Notes: generated from the sequence alone by a model not told the origin. Counted from the stretch's first letter, positions 1-10,361 are shown. The stretch is DNA of 64,000 nt from Maridesulfovibrio zosterae DSM 11974 (GCF_000425265.1 NZ_AUDC01000011.1:62001-126000); one strand, 5' to 3'. A program made the numbers and translations.

Positions 1-245
1 ACTGGATAGACGAATCTACAATTTCATGGAAACTTATTAGACTGCTTATGTCCAGCGTAGGCTGCCTATGCATAATTCAAGCACAGGATCTACTGAATTT
101 AGACAGCAAAGCACGTATGAACATCCCCGGAGAAGCGGATGGAAACTGGGGCTGGAAACTCCTGCCGGGACAGCTTACACCGCTCATCCGCGAACGTCTT
201 GGTGAAATGACCGAACTTTTCGGTCGTACCAGTAAAATTGATTAA
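1..245 (+). CDS. malQ: 4-alpha-glucanotransferase (amylomaltase), C-terminal end only
   Basis: This is the 3' end of a gene that begins before the window. The frame is open from base 3 to the stop at 243-245, so the ATG at 48 is internal. The 80 residues include QDLL, the sequence KARMNIPGEADGNWGWKL and a final IRERLGEMTELFGR, which match the conserved C-terminus of amylomaltases (QDxLGLxxEARMNxPGTxxGNWxWR). The enzyme moves alpha-1,4-glucan segments between malto-oligosaccharides in the cytoplasm. The catalytic residues lie upstream and cannot be seen. It converges on nadE with only 10 bases between the stop codons and no obvious terminator. Confidence 0.85.
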   Translation, partial: WIDESTISWKLIRLLMSSVGCLCIIQAQDLLNLDSKARMNIPGEADGNWGWKLLPGQLTPLIRERLGEMTELFGRTSKID

Positions 246-255
246 ATTTCGCTTT

Positions 256-1905
256 TTAACCGGTAAAGCGACAGGCAATAGGCATTCTCCATCCGGTCCC
301 GAAAGCACGGGAAGTTATTTTCAACCCAGGTGCCGCCTGTTTACGCTTAAATTCTGAGAATTTTATAAGCCGTAAGACATGTTTTACAATTTCTGGATCA
401 TAACCAGTTTCAGCAATAATTTCACTTTCGGCCAGATGTTTTTCAACTCGCAACTCAATTATGCAATCCAAAACATCATAAGGAGGTAATGAATCTTCAT
501 CCTTTTGATCAGGACGCAGTTCTGCAGAAGGAGGTTTTGATATTATGGGAGCCGGTATTATTTCACCACGATCCTGTTCATTCAGCCATCGGCAAACTTT
601 AAAGACCAGAGTTTTATAAAGATCTGAAATAACGGCTAATCCACCAGCCATATCTCCATAAATTGTACAATAGCCCACAGCAAGTTCACTCTTATTGCCA
701 GTTGTAACCAATAAGGCTCCAATCTTGTTTGATATAGCCATTACAAGATTACCGCGGATTCTGGACTGAATATTTTCTTCAGTCACGTTGGCAGGTAACC
801 CCTTAAAAGTCGGAGCAAGGGCCTGCTCAAACTCTTTCATCAGATTATGGATGGGTATTGTAGTAGAATTTATACCAAGATTCTCAACAAGTGCAATTGA
901 GTCATCCACACTCCCTTTACTGGAGTATGGCGACGGCATAAGAACTCCGGTTACATTCTCAGGACCGAGAGCCTCTGCGGCCACGGCTGCTGTAAGAGCT
1001 GAATCAATTCCGCCTGAAAGTCCCAAAACAACCTGTTTAAATCCAGTTTTAGACAGATAGTTATTAAGGCCGAGCACCATTGCATTCCAGGCTTCAGCTT
1101 CTTCAGAAAAATCATCAGCCGCAATATTACCTTTAGTACATTCAGAATCAACAACAACAATATCTTCTTTAAATCCATGACCACGCGCAACAAGTCTGCC
1201 ATCAACACCAAATGCGCAGCTTCTACCGTCAAATACCAGATCATCATTTCCCCCAACCTGATTGGCATACAAGATGGGAACCTTATACTTGGAAGCAATC
1301 GCTCCGAGCATCTCCTCACGATCTAATTGTTTACCTATATTAAAAGGAGACGCAGAAAGATTGATAATAATATCCGGATGTTCAGCCATCATATCATGGA
1401 TTGGATTGCGTCCGTAACGCTTTTGAAAAGTATCACCACTATCATTCCAGATATCTTCACAGATGGTTACACCTATACGCTTTCCACCTAACTCAAAAAA
1501 ATTAATATCCTGTGCAGGTTCAAAATAACGCTGCTCATCAAATACATCATAGGTGGGCAGCAGCCATTTATAAAAAGCTCGTGGAACAGTACCGTGTTCA
1601 ATCAGCCATGCTGCATTGCGCAGAGGATTACCCATTTTATCATGATTAATATCAACTCCCCCGGCAAGAAGAGCCATCCCTTCAGGAATGCTATGAGAAA
1701 GCTCAGTTACAGCATCTCTGCAGCGGGCAACAAAATCAGCATTAAGGAGCAGATCGCGTGGAGGATATCCGGTAATTGCAAGTTCAGAAGTAACACATAG
1801 CTTCGCGCCATGATCAGCGGCCTTATGAACGCCGTCAATAATAAGCTGAAGATTTCCCTCAAGATCTCCAACAGTCAAATTCAATTGCAACAGGGCTATA
1901 TTCAT
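256..1905 (-). CDS. nadE: Glutamine-dependent NAD+ synthetase
   Basis: Makes NAD+ from deamido-NAD+, ATP and glutamine, the last step of NAD synthesis. At 549 residues it has the usual two-domain form. The N-terminal nitrilase-like glutaminase domain shows its triad as Glu41 (SELAITGYPP), Lys113 (FYKWLLPTYDVFDE) and Cys149 (GVTICEDIW). The C-terminal ATP-pyrophosphatase domain has the P-loop GLSGGIDSA near residue 295 and the motif TTGNKSELAVGYCTIYGD further on. The start is the ATG giving MNIALLQLNLTVGDLEGN, the normal start of the glutaminase fold. It is a single-gene unit, divergent from the histidine kinase gene; nadK lies 46 kb away in a different operon. Confidence 0.96.
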   Translation of the reverse strand: MNIALLQLNLTVGDLEGNLQLIIDGVHKAADHGAKLCVTSELAITGYPPRDLLLNADFVARCRDAVTELSHSIPEGMALLAGGVDINHDKMGNPLRNAAWLIEHGTVPRAFYKWLLPTYDVFDEQRYFEPAQDINFFELGGKRIGVTICEDIWNDSGDTFQKRYGRNPIHDMMAEHPDIIINLSASPFNIGKQLDREEMLGAIASKYKVPILYANQVGGNDDLVFDGRSCAFGVDGRLVARGHGFKEDIVVVDSECTKGNIAADDFSEEAEAWNAMVLGLNNYLSKTGFKQVVLGLSGGIDSALTAAVAAEALGPENVTGVLMPSPYSSKGSVDDSIALVENLGINSTTIPIHNLMKEFEQALAPTFKGLPANVTEENIQSRIRGNLVMAISNKIGALLVTTGNKSELAVGYCTIYGDMAGGLAVISDLYKTLVFKVCRWLNEQDRGEIIPAPIISKPPSAELRPDQKDEDSLPPYDVLDCIIELRVEKHLAESEIIAETGYDPEIVKHVLRLIKFSEFKRKQAAPGLKITSRAFGTGWRMPIACRFTG

Positions 1906-2099
1906 GAATTATTAACCATCCTTAATATTTTAGTGCGAATTGTTTAACGCTTGCCGTGCAGGTTGTCTACATATTAGAAATTATTATCACCCTGAATTAC
2001 ACTGTAATCTTGCAACAAATATGCTGCAATGTTAAAGATTTGTATCTACCCTATAAAAATAGCAAATTAAAAACAAATACATCTAACAACGGATTAAAA

Positions 2100-4871
2100 T
2101 TGTTTAAAATTGATAAAGTCCAAACACGCATCGGTATATTAATCATATCAATATCGTTGATCACTTTCATTATATCAGGAGCATATGACTACAATGCGAT
2201 GCGTAGTAACATGCTTCAAGAAATGAATGTAAAAGCAAATGGACTTGTTGAAAGACTTTCTGAATCGCTTATAACCCCTCTCTGGAATGTTGATCAGGCT
2301 GCAATAAACAGGATTATCATGTCAGAAATGAATGATAAAAGAATCCAAGCAATTCTTGTAACTGAAGATAATGGGAAAAATGTTTTTTCAGGAAAAGTAA
2401 GAGATAATAACTGGAATATTACAAGCTTTACAGCATGGCCACAAGGAAAGCTGATTAAACGAAAAGCAGAAATTTCAATCATGAAGCAGCCAATAGGAGC
2501 AGTTGAAATTTTTCTTACTCCTAAATTCATTGAAGATGAATTGTATCAGTCACTGCTAAATTCATTGTTAAGGACTATGCTCCTTGTTGCACTACTAATG
2601 ATTACACTGTTCATTGCAATGCACAGAATTCTAATTTCACCTATTATCAAACTTACACAAACGGCAAAACAAATTTCTGTTGATAAAAATTACAGCGCTC
2701 GTGTTAAATTTAATTCACGTGGAGAAATGAAAACTCTTCTCGATAACTTCAATAATATGCTTCAACAAATTGAAGAACAAGACCAAAAACTTAAAGAATA
2801 TAGTGGACAGCTTCAAGAAAGAATACACCAAAGCAATAAAAATCTTGAAAAGAGTTACAAAGAATTAAAACAAATTAATAAGGAACTCGAAAGTGCAAAA
2901 GACGCAGCTGAAGCTGCATCAAGATCAAAAAGCCAGTTCATGGCAAATGTCAGCCATGAAATAAGAACTCCTATGAATGCCATTATAGGCATGGCAGACC
3001 TTACTCTTTCTACAGACTTAAATGCAAAGCAGCGTGAATTTTTAAAAATTATAGTAAGTTCAGGTCATGTATTGCTACGATTGATAAATGATATCCTTGA
3101 TTTTTCAAAAGTGGAGGCTGGCAAACTAACTTTGGAAGACGTTAACGTAAACCTGCATCAACTCATCTATGATACGTCTGATTTATTTGTCGAGCAAATG
3201 ATTGCATCACAAACCGAGCTTGCCATTGATATTCGCCCTGATGTCCCGAAAAGAATCATCTGTGATCCCTTGAGGCTGAGACAAGTTCTTATTAACCTCA
3301 CAGCAAATGCCTTTAAATTCACGAACAAAGGTGAAATTACAATCACAGTTTCAGCAGATATGTTAACCCAGAATAAGTCTGAAATTATTTTTGCCATCAA
3401 AGATACTGGAATAGGGATATCAGAGGAAATTCAACCTCATCTTTTTGAAGCATTCAAACAGGCAGATGGATCAACTACTAGAAAATATGGTGGAACAGGT
3501 TTAGGGCTGACTATTTCAAAAAGGATTGTAAACCTGATGGGTGGAAGCATCTGGTTAAGAAGTAAAACAGGGGAAGGCAGCACCTTCTTCTTTACTATAA
3601 CTCCTAAATTAGCGCCCAATACTTCAGCATCAGAATATCTTCTACCGGAAGAATTGCAGGAATCTCCTGTTCTGATAATTGACGATAATCTTGCTGTAAG
3701 AAGTGTTCTAGCACGGCATCTTAAAGGATTCGGATTTGTGCCTACAACCGCACATTCAGCTGAAGAAGGCATTGAAATATTAAAAAATAAAGAAGGACCT
3801 CCATTTAGATTAGTTCTTATAGACTTAAAACTCCCCGGAATGAACGGAGATGAGGCAAGCAGAAAAATCCGCGAAATGTTTTCTCAAGAAGAGCTACCTA
3901 TATTAATGATTACCGCAACAGAAGTAGATGCAGCTCTCAGCAAGGCACATAAAGCAGGTATAACCAGATTGCTGACCAAACCAATTAAACAGGCATCTCT
4001 TTTTGACACAATAATGCGAACATTCGGTCATGATATCCCTAAGGATTTTACCTATGAACCATTCAAAGAGATTGAAAAAGAATTTCGAGGGTTCAAAGTT
4101 CTTCTAGTTGAGGACAACCCTATCAATCAACAAGTTGCTGAACATATTTTAATCGCAACAGGACTAACCGTTGAATCTGCTGCAAACGGTAAAATTGCAG
4201 TAGAAATGATTAAAAACAATAGTTACGACATCATTCTCATGGATATCCAGATGCCTGAAATGGATGGTTACGAGGCAACAGATACAATTCGCAACAAAAT
4301 GGACATAGTAGACCTGCCTATCATAGCCATGACAGCCCATGCTATGCGCGGAGATAAAGAAAAATGCCTTAAAGCTGGAATGAATGACTATATTCCAAAA
4401 CCAATTGATAAAGCACAAATGATAAGTACCATCCGTTCTTTTCTTATCAAAGAAAATAAAACTGATCACAATGCTGCTATCAATTCCATCCCCAAAAATA
4501 AGCCCGATCCAGGAAATTCTATAAAACTGAATTCAATTAATATTAATGAAGTGTTGGAACGTATTGGTGGTGATTTTAATATACTTACCAGTATTCTTAT
4601 TAATTTTGAAAAATATAACAGGGATTTTATAGCAGATACTCAGGATCTACTCAAAAAGGATAAGCTTAAGGAAGCCGGTGATAAGGCACACACTCTGAAA
4701 GGGTCTGCAGCAAATATATCAGCAACAGAACTATCCTCCGCAGCGTTTGATCTGGAAAAAGCATGTAAATCAAATAACAAAAAACAGGCTGAGTTGAATC
4801 TGGCAGTTGTTAATGAAAATCTCCATCAACTGGCATTGGAAATTCACAAATTGACCAAAGAAAAACAGTAA
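2100..4871 (+). CDS. Membrane hybrid histidine kinase (sensor, HisKA, HATPase, two receiver domains, HPt)
   Basis: A phosphorelay sensor with every module on one chain. From the TTG at 2100 it has 923 residues: a transmembrane helix near 12-32, a short periplasmic sensor of about 125 residues, a second helix near 155-180, HAMP and coiled coil, HisKA with His286 ([13 protein letters not shown]), a HATPase with the N box (NLTANAFKF), DTGIGI and GTGLGL boxes, receiver 1 with Asp575, receiver 2 with Asp715 ([12 protein letters not shown]) and an HPt domain with His864 ([10 protein letters not shown]). An upstream ATG at 1956 is in frame, but the 48 residues it adds look non-coding; the TTG has a weak GGA about 7 bases upstream. 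There is no adjacent response regulator, and the ligand is unknown. Confidence 0.9.
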   Translation: MFKIDKVQTRIGILIISISLITFIISGAYDYNAMRSNMLQEMNVKANGLVERLSESLITPLWNVDQAAINRIIMSEMNDKRIQAILVTEDNGKNVFSGKVRDNNWNITSFTAWPQGKLIKRKAEISIMKQPIGAVEIFLTPKFIEDELYQSLLNSLLRTMLLVALLMITLFIAMHRILISPIIKLTQTAKQISVDKNYSARVKFNSRGEMKTLLDNFNNMLQQIEEQDQKLKEYSGQLQERIHQSNKNLEKSYKELKQINKELESAKDAAEAASRSKSQFMANVSHEIRTPMNAIIGMADLTLSTDLNAKQREFLKIIVSSGHVLLRLINDILDFSKVEAGKLTLEDVNVNLHQLIYDTSDLFVEQMIASQTELAIDIRPDVPKRIICDPLRLRQVLINLTANAFKFTNKGEITITVSADMLTQNKSEIIFAIKDTGIGISEEIQPHLFEAFKQADGSTTRKYGGTGLGLTISKRIVNLMGGSIWLRSKTGEGSTFFFTITPKLAPNTSASEYLLPEELQESPVLIIDDNLAVRSVLARHLKGFGFVPTTAHSAEEGIEILKNKEGPPFRLVLIDLKLPGMNGDEASRKIREMFSQEELPILMITATEVDAALSKAHKAGITRLLTKPIKQASLFDTIMRTFGHDIPKDFTYEPFKEIEKEFRGFKVLLVEDNPINQQVAEHILIATGLTVESAANGKIAVEMIKNNSYDIILMDIQMPEMDGYEATDTIRNKMDIVDLPIIAMTAHAMRGDKEKCLKAGMNDYIPKPIDKAQMISTIRSFLIKENKTDHNAAINSIPKNKPDPGNSIKLNSININEVLERIGGDFNILTSILINFEKYNRDFIADTQDLLKKDKLKEAGDKAHTLKGSAANISATELSSAAFDLEKACKSNNKKQAELNLAVVNENLHQLALEIHKLTKEKQ

Positions 4872-4947
4872 AGACATTTCTTTAAAATATTGACATCAAA
4901 ATTAATGTTCACACTTAGCTTCATTAAGTTGAAATTATTTCGTAAAT

Positions 4948-4966
4948 GAGGCAGAAATTCTGCATC
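4948..4966 (+). promoter_or_regulatory. Possible sigma-54 (-24/-12) promoter
   Basis: GG at 4950-4951 and GC at 4962-4963 are exactly 10 bases apart (AGGCAGAAATTCTGCA), as in RpoN promoters. The -24 element is not the full TGGCAC. The leader to the start codon at 4995 would be only about 20 bases. This is a weak call. Confidence 0.25.
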
Positions 4967-4994
4967 AAGCAAGACTGTAAAAAAGGAATTAAAT

Positions 4995-5336
4995 ATGGCT
5001 CTCATGTTCGGCAGTCCAAGCCGCAAAGGACGCAAGTCTGTGGAAGATGCAAAAAAAGATCAACGCCTTGAAATGGCGCGTAATATCTATCTCGCAGGCA
5101 AAATAAAAATTGTCACTACCGAAGTAGTTCCCAACCGTGAAGTTACCGGAACTTTTGGTCTTATTGTTTGCAGAAGCTATAACTTCGACAACGCTTTCTA
5201 CGGTCTTATAGCTCAGGCGATAGACGCAAATGCCGATGCAATACTAAGTTACCGTGAATCTGTATCCTTTCACCCTGAAGGAGATAAATTTTATTCATGC
5301 TACGGAACGGCTGTGCGGCTCAAAAAAATTAAATAA
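4995..5336 (+). CDS. YbjQ/UPF0145-like small protein
   Basis: A 113-residue protein with a good ribosome binding site (AAAGGAA) before the ATG. After a basic N-terminus (MALMFGSPSRKGRKS), residues 35-110 resemble the YbjQ/UPF0145 family: IKIVTTEVVPNREVTGTFGL matches the family's VTTxxxxGxxIxxxxG opening, and the end has the family's YGTAVRLKK-type strand. There is no signal peptide, so it is probably cytoplasmic. Family members form oligomers of unknown function and the metal-binding label often attached to them is unproven. It stands alone, with a strong terminator just downstream. Confidence 0.6.
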   Translation: MALMFGSPSRKGRKSVEDAKKDQRLEMARNIYLAGKIKIVTTEVVPNREVTGTFGLIVCRSYNFDNAFYGLIAQAIDANADAILSYRESVSFHPEGDKFYSCYGTAVRLKKIK

Positions 5337-5417
5337 CCCGTAAATGATTGAATAAGATACTCCTTATCAAGGTAACAAATATTAATCTCGCCGAGAAGAA
5401 AGACTGCAGTCAATTTC

Positions 5418-5474
5418 AAAAAAGGAATCGGGTAGACACAATAATTAAAATTTTAGAATCTACCCGATTTTATT
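5418..5474. terminator. Bidirectional terminator between the YbjQ-like gene and aroC
   Basis: A perfect 11-bp stem (5426-5436 with 5459-5469, AATCGGGTAGA arms) has a 22-base A/T-rich loop. Ts follow it on the + strand and an A-run at 5418-5423 gives Ts on the - strand. It serves both converging genes. Confidence 0.8.
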
Positions 5475-5511
5475 TAAGTTCAAAAGAGATAACCTAACCC
5501 TACTCTATCCT

Positions 5512-6564
5512 CTATCCCATCCTTCGCTGTAAAAGAATAAAATCAGCTACAGTCAGCATGGCCATAGATTTTAATACGGGTACTATTCGTGGTATGGCAC
5601 AGATATCATGCCTTCCACCAATTTTGATTTCAGTTTCAGTCTTATCACGGTCAACTGTTTTTTGTGGCTTGCTAATGGACGGTATAGGCTTAACATAAGC
5701 ACGAACCACAATATCCTGTCCGCTGGAAATTCCACCGAGAATTCCACCAGAATTATTAGATAAAAAACCTGCAGCATCTATAAAATCATTATTCTGGCTT
5801 CCAAGAGAATCAGCTGCCTGACATCCTGATCCTATTTCAACACCCTTGACTGCTCCGACTGACATCAAAGCATATGCAAGGCGGGCATCCAGTTTATCAA
5901 AAACAGGCTCACCAAGCCCTGCAGGTACATTTTTTAAACAGACTTCGACCACTCCACCCAATGTATCTCCCTGAGAACGGACTTCTTTTACTCGTTCTTC
6001 CCACAAACTGATTACTTCCGGATCGGGAGAAAAAAACGGTTGGTCGTAAGCTTTTTCAGGAGATTTCACAGTAGCATCAATACCACCAATACGCAGTGTA
6101 TAGGCGTGACACGAAATAGACTGCTGACGCAAAAATTCTTGTGCCACAGCTCCAGCTGCAACACGTGAAACAGTCTCACGTCCAGAAGACCTTCCGCCAC
6201 CGCGATAATCACGGAAACCATACTTTGCATCAAAAGTAAAATCAGCATGTCCAGGACGGTAAACATTCATTATTTTTGAATAATCTCTAGAACGCTGGTC
6301 AGTGTTTTCAATATGAAAACCTATGGATGTTCCAGTTGTTCTACCTTCAAAGACACCAGACATAATTTTTATACGGTCTGCCTCTTTACGGGCAGTACCG
6401 GCAATTCCATGCCCGGGCTTACGCCTATCAAGTTCAAGTTGAAGAATCTCTTCACTTAACTCTATTCCAGAGGGACAGCCGTCAATAACTCCACCAAGCC
6501 CGGGTCCGTGCGATTCTCCATAGGTGGTCACTTTGAAAATCTGACCAAATGTATTACCACTCAT
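5512..6564 (-). CDS. aroC: Chorismate synthase
   Basis: Converts 5-enolpyruvylshikimate-3-phosphate to chorismate using reduced FMN, the last step of the shikimate pathway. Its 350 residues are normal for the family. Visible signatures are [18 protein letters not shown] near residue 16, the basic segment [28 protein letters not shown] near 125, and a C-terminal [17 protein letters not shown]-type segment followed by [13 protein letters not shown]. It lies 16 bases downstream of aroK on the same strand, so the two form an aroK-aroC operon. Confidence 0.97.
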   Translation of the reverse strand: MSGNTFGQIFKVTTYGESHGPGLGGVIDGCPSGIELSEEILQLELDRRKPGHGIAGTARKEADRIKIMSGVFEGRTTGTSIGFHIENTDQRSRDYSKIMNVYRPGHADFTFDAKYGFRDYRGGGRSSGRETVSRVAAGAVAQEFLRQQSISCHAYTLRIGGIDATVKSPEKAYDQPFFSPDPEVISLWEERVKEVRSQGDTLGGVVEVCLKNVPAGLGEPVFDKLDARLAYALMSVGAVKGVEIGSGCQAADSLGSQNNDFIDAAGFLSNNSGGILGGISSGQDIVVRAYVKPIPSISKPQKTVDRDKTETEIKIGGRHDICAIPRIVPVLKSMAMLTVADFILLQRRMG

Positions 6565-6580
6565 TTTATTTACCTTCCTG

Positions 6581-7093
6581 TTACCTGGATATATAATTAT
6601 CTAAAATTTGTTTACAAACATCATCAATGCTGCCGGCCCCATCGACTATAAACTTTGCACATCCGCGATAAAGCGGCTCCCGATCATTAAGAATATCTTG
6701 AATCTCTTCTACTAAAGGCTTACCGGTAAGGGACGGTCTCTGTCCGTGATTTGGATCTAATTTTAAGCGCTCAGCTAAAACTTGAACATTCGTTTTGAGA
6801 TAAACGGTATAAGCGTTACGTAGAACGGCTATATTCTCCTCACGCACAACAATGCCACCACCACATGAAACAACTGCACCTGATTCAGCAACTAATTCTT
6901 TTAAAACTTCACATTCTAAATCTCTAAAACCTTCCCAACCATATTTATCAACATATTCAGAGACTTGACATCCTGCTTTTTTGATCAGAATTTCGTCGCT
7001 GTCATAAAATTTAAATTGCAATTTTTCGGAAAGGATTTTGGCAACGGTCGTTTTACCGCAAGCTCTTGGACCTATTAAATAAATATTAGACAC
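6581..7093 (-). CDS. aroK: Shikimate kinase
   Basis: Phosphorylates shikimate at the 3-hydroxyl. The 170 residues include the P-loop GPRACGKTT (8-16), the shikimate-binding region SCGGGIVVREEN and the lid segment GQRPSLTGKP. The start is a GTG preceded by GGGAG at good spacing. It is the first gene of the aroK-aroC pair. The aroK/aroL choice is by convention; the sequence alone does not separate them. Confidence 0.93.
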   Translation of the reverse strand: MSNIYLIGPRACGKTTVAKILSEKLQFKFYDSDEILIKKAGCQVSEYVDKYGWEGFRDLECEVLKELVAESGAVVSCGGGIVVREENIAVLRNAYTVYLKTNVQVLAERLKLDPNHGQRPSLTGKPLVEEIQDILNDREPLYRGCAKFIVDGAGSIDDVCKQILDNYISR

Positions 7094-7389
7094 AAACTCT
7101 CCCTGGTAACGGGGTCATCAAAAATGTTTATATTTCAAAGCACATCTAGTACAAGATGATATATCTAACGAGATTAAAAAATAATGTTAGCAAATTAGAT
7201 ACATTAATCCTGTTAACAGAATTAAAAGCATATTATCTTTTCTGCTATAAATCGAAAATTTTAAATGATATGAAAATCACAGACAAGACTGCGAGGAAGC
7301 AGGTTGTTTAAAAAACAAACAGAAAGCATTCAGCAGATATTTTAAGATAACCGGAAGTATACCTGCCTTGTCAAGCTTTGGAGAAGACC
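7094..7389. other. Intergenic region between divergent aroK and the MscS gene
   Basis: About 295 A/T-rich bases that must hold both divergent promoters. I see short dyads (CTAAC/GTTAG around 7165-7195) but no RNA gene, riboswitch or convincing promoter. Confidence 0.4.
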
Positions 7390-9894
7390 ATGAGCAAATT
7401 CGCATTCAAAATAATCACACTGCCTACTGTTATATTAGTACTGCTTTGTTGCTCTGCTTTTGCAGAACAACAGGAATCGGCGACAAAGACATGGTTCAAT
7501 ATGATTCAAAGCCTTGATTCTGAAATACGCGCAGAAGGACTTGCTGTTCAGAAATTAAAGCAAAGCTACCCAGTTATGCTTGAAAAATTTGATCAACATA
7601 TGCAAAAAGCACATAACCGTCTTGATCAACTTAAGTTGCTACGTGGTCTGGCTAAAAGGACACCATGGGCATATAGAACGGTTCTAATGCAGCTTGACGA
7701 TGTAACGGGCTATATTGAAAGAGCTAAAGATGAGTTGCTCATTGAAAAAAACAGATTAAAAAAAATTAAAGATGACTTTGCAGTGCTTTCAGAAATTCAT
7801 TTCAACAGCAAAATTTATGACAAAAAACTTTTAAAGCTGATCACATCCAGTAAAGAACATTTTATTGCTATACGGAATGATGCTGCAACTCTTAAGAGAT
7901 CCATAGATATGTCGCTGGCAAAAGCTGATGCACTTGATTCAAATATAGCTGACGAACTAAAGATAACACGAAAATACTACGCACAAGCAATTAGAACATT
8001 TTACTTTACAATGGGGTCTTCACCTTTACTATCACACAACTGGATAGACATATCCTACTCATTTGAAGAATGGAGTAACAGTTACTTAAGATTTTACCAG
8101 CCTCTGATTGTATGGGTACATTGGGGTAATTTCTTAATATACATGGTGCTAATTGCAGGCATCTGCTGGCTGATATTAAGAAATCTGGTAACCCACCTCT
8201 TGAAGCGACAAATGTTCGCTAACCACAAGATTTCTTTTTATAATAAAGGATTAATATTCATATCTCTCGGAGCAGGTATGTTTATTGCCCGCTTCATGAC
8301 TCTTTTTACATCCAACCAGATCACAGGGCTAGTCTGGTCTGAGCTAATGACCCTTGGAATAATTATTTGCGCCCGCAATTTTCTGTGGGCCCGTGAAAAA
8401 GAACAACCGACCAGACTTATACGCAGCCCTATGTTTACCCTATGGTGCCTTATGACCGCCGGAGACATAATGCACATGCTGACCATGCCCATGAATTGCC
8501 TCAGTGTAATATGGTTTTTTCTTAGCATTGCCGGACTTGCTTCCATGCATTTTAACCGCCACAGATACAAACTTCAAATCACACGATCCACTTTCAATGC
8601 CAACAAAATAATCCTAGGAACCGGAGCGGCTGTCACGCTATTAGGATTCGGCACACAGGCCATGATCCTGACTCAGATCTGGTTCCTTTTTTTGATTACT
8701 ATACAAATTTGTACAGCTTTGAAAACCATTCTGGTTACAGATTTACCTGATCCAAATAATCTGGAACAAGAAGCAGATAAACAAAATGATGAAGAAATTA
8801 AAAACCTTAATGAATCTCGTGAAGCGGCACTCCATCATAATCAGATGATCCAGCTTTTCTATCCTCTCTCTGTTTCAATAATAATATTTCTATTTATAGG
8901 GTGGGCAACAGCATATGTAGGAGGAATTCCATTTGCGCGTTTTGTATTTAGGAATATGGACGTGCATATCGCCGGAGCAGACATCTCTATTAAAAGTCTT
9001 TTTTATATATTGATTTTATTCTTTGCTGCACGTCTTATCCTATTCTGGCTTAAATCATTGGTGAACAATACTTCAATTGGCGGGCAAAAGATTGAAAGTT
9101 CATTGGCCCATACCTTTTCAACAATAGGTTCATACATAGTATGGGTAATATTCCTGCTTTCATCATTTTATCTCATGGGCATTCCCATGTCCGCTCTAAC
9201 CTGGATTGCCAGTGGATTATCCATCGGTATCGGCTTTGGACTAAAAGATATTGTCAGTAATTTTGTCAGTGGGTTAATCATTATGTTTGGCGGCTCCATT
9301 AAAAAGGGAGATACTCTGCAACACAAAAAAATTATAGGCGAAGTTGTTGACGTATCAATACGCAACACGACAATAAAATCTCTTGATAACAGCATGGTAA
9401 TAATCCCTAATTCAAGTTTTCTGAAAGGCGAAATTATCAACCTCAACTATCAGGATACACGTATTAGAGTGACTATTCCTATATCACTTGTACCGGGATC
9501 TAAAATCGACAAGGCCAAAAAAATTATGATGAAAGTAGTTAAAAAACATCCCAACGTCATTAAAGATCCGGCACCAAATGTCTTTTTTAAAAAATTCGGC
9601 AACCTTGGTCTGGACTTTGAACTTTACTTTTGGGTTAATAATTTTGAAGATAAATTTCCCACAGAGTCAGATATAATGAATGAACTTGATGAAAAATTTC
9701 AAAGCAAAAAAATCAAAGTTGCCTTTAGAGGTATTAAAAATAAATATAAACCGAAAGGAGATGAGGCAGCGCAGATTGCAGCACAGCGTGAGGCGCTTAA
9801 AGAAAAGCGTAAGCTTATAAACAAGTGCTTTCGCTCGGCTTCGTTACGGAAATACAGAACCTTAAATAAAATAGAAATGGATATTCCTGAATAA
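7390..9894 (+). CDS. Large MscS-family mechanosensitive channel
   Basis: An inner-membrane channel that opens under membrane tension, probably protecting against osmotic downshock. The ATG at 7390 follows GGAGAAG and gives 834 residues with a signal peptide (MSKFAFKIITLPTVILVLL...AFAEQ). Residues 25-220 form a periplasmic, coiled-coil-rich region; 8-11 membrane helices follow. The MscS core is near residues 605-800: the pore helix LSIGIGFGLKDIVSNFVSG, then the beta domain with GEVVDVSIRNTTIKSLDNSMVIIPNS and a C-terminal vestibule. The tail is lysine-rich. The size and the periplasmic part resemble MscK/MscM-type proteins more than small MscS. An in-frame TTG at 7378 overlaps the ribosome binding site and is less likely. 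Confidence 0.88.
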   Translation: MSKFAFKIITLPTVILVLLCCSAFAEQQESATKTWFNMIQSLDSEIRAEGLAVQKLKQSYPVMLEKFDQHMQKAHNRLDQLKLLRGLAKRTPWAYRTVLMQLDDVTGYIERAKDELLIEKNRLKKIKDDFAVLSEIHFNSKIYDKKLLKLITSSKEHFIAIRNDAATLKRSIDMSLAKADALDSNIADELKITRKYYAQAIRTFYFTMGSSPLLSHNWIDISYSFEEWSNSYLRFYQPLIVWVHWGNFLIYMVLIAGICWLILRNLVTHLLKRQMFANHKISFYNKGLIFISLGAGMFIARFMTLFTSNQITGLVWSELMTLGIIICARNFLWAREKEQPTRLIRSPMFTLWCLMTAGDIMHMLTMPMNCLSVIWFFLSIAGLASMHFNRHRYKLQITRSTFNANKIILGTGAAVTLLGFGTQAMILTQIWFLFLITIQICTALKTILVTDLPDPNNLEQEADKQNDEEIKNLNESREAALHHNQMIQLFYPLSVSIIIFLFIGWATAYVGGIPFARFVFRNMDVHIAGADISIKSLFYILILFFAARLILFWLKSLVNNTSIGGQKIESSLAHTFSTIGSYIVWVIFLLSSFYLMGIPMSALTWIASGLSIGIGFGLKDIVSNFVSGLIIMFGGSIKKGDTLQHKKIIGEVVDVSIRNTTIKSLDNSMVIIPNSSFLKGEIINLNYQDTRIRVTIPISLVPGSKIDKAKKIMMKVVKKHPNVIKDPAPNVFFKKFGNLGLDFELYFWVNNFEDKFPTESDIMNELDEKFQSKKIKVAFRGIKNKYKPKGDEAAQIAAQREALKEKRKLINKCFRSASLRKYRTLNKIEMDIPE

Positions 9895-9926
9895 AAAAAG
9901 GACGCTCACTTGAGCGTCCTTTTTTT
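9893..9926. terminator. Strong bidirectional terminator
   Basis: A GC-rich stem (GGACGCTC with GAGCGTCC, loop ACTT) is flanked by A7 and T7, so it works in both directions. It ends the MscS gene and the facing rhodanese-like gene. Confidence 0.92.
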
Positions 9927-9944
9927 ATTCATCATATTAATGTG

Positions 9945-10361
9945 TTACTTTTCTACTATAGGATATTTGGCTCTATTCCACTGATGCCATCCCCCCAGTA
10001 AGGTACTAACATTCTTAAACCCCAGAATCTTTAAAGTACGCGCCACACGGGAGCTTGTGTATTCACTTGGTCAAGCGCAATAAACAACTATTTCAGCATC
10101 CTTATGAATACCTTTTGACCATTCATTTTCCTGTCCTATTTTACCGCGGATGGCGCCCTTTATTTTAAACTCACTACCGCTCCAATCAGAGCCTGTACGT
10201 GAATCAATAATAACAAAATTATCTGTACCAAGCTTACGCTTTACCTGCTCTATTGAGATACGAGGAATATCCTGTGCACTGCAATAACGAGGTAAAAAAA
10301 CTATGCTTGCTACAAATATAATTACAGTAAACAGCAATAATATACTGAAACGATTATTCAT
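9945..10361 (-). CDS. Rhodanese-like selenoprotein with an in-frame UGA (Sec97), exported
   Basis: Reading the UGA at 10071-10073 as selenocysteine gives one 138-residue protein. Residues 1-30 are a signal peptide or membrane anchor (FSILLLFTVIIFVASIVFL, then SAQ). A single rhodanese domain follows, with the strand FVIIDSRTGSDW and the active-site region VVYCA-U-PSEYTSS. Downstream of the UGA the same frame stays open for 41 more codons and encodes the rest of the rhodanese fold (ARTLKILGFKNVSTLLGGWH, then a normal TAA). Relatives carry Cys in a YCxCP motif at this place, so the site would be Cys-x-Sec. The ATG has AAGGAG upstream. The likely role is periplasmic sulfur or redox chemistry; the substrate is unknown. 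The alternative is a recent nonsense mutation. Confidence 0.8.
10034..10068 (-). promoter_or_regulatory. Candidate bacterial SECIS hairpin after the UGA
   Basis: Just after the UGA the mRNA can pair AAGU with ACUU (outer) and ACAC with GUGU (inner) around an 8-base loop AAGCUCCC. The position is right for a bacterial SECIS, but the stem is short, the loop starts about 14 bases after the UGA and the loop G is in third position, so the match to the consensus is poor. Confidence 0.3.

Noticed and set aside
1956-2099. N-terminal extension of the histidine kinase
   Set aside because: The 48 residues look non-coding and lack a ribosome binding site; the start at 2100 is better.
10071-10361. Rhodanese-like ORF ending at 10071 as a 96-residue complete protein
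   Set aside because: It would lack half of the rhodanese domain, while the same frame after the UGA encodes the missing half. The longer reading was preferred.
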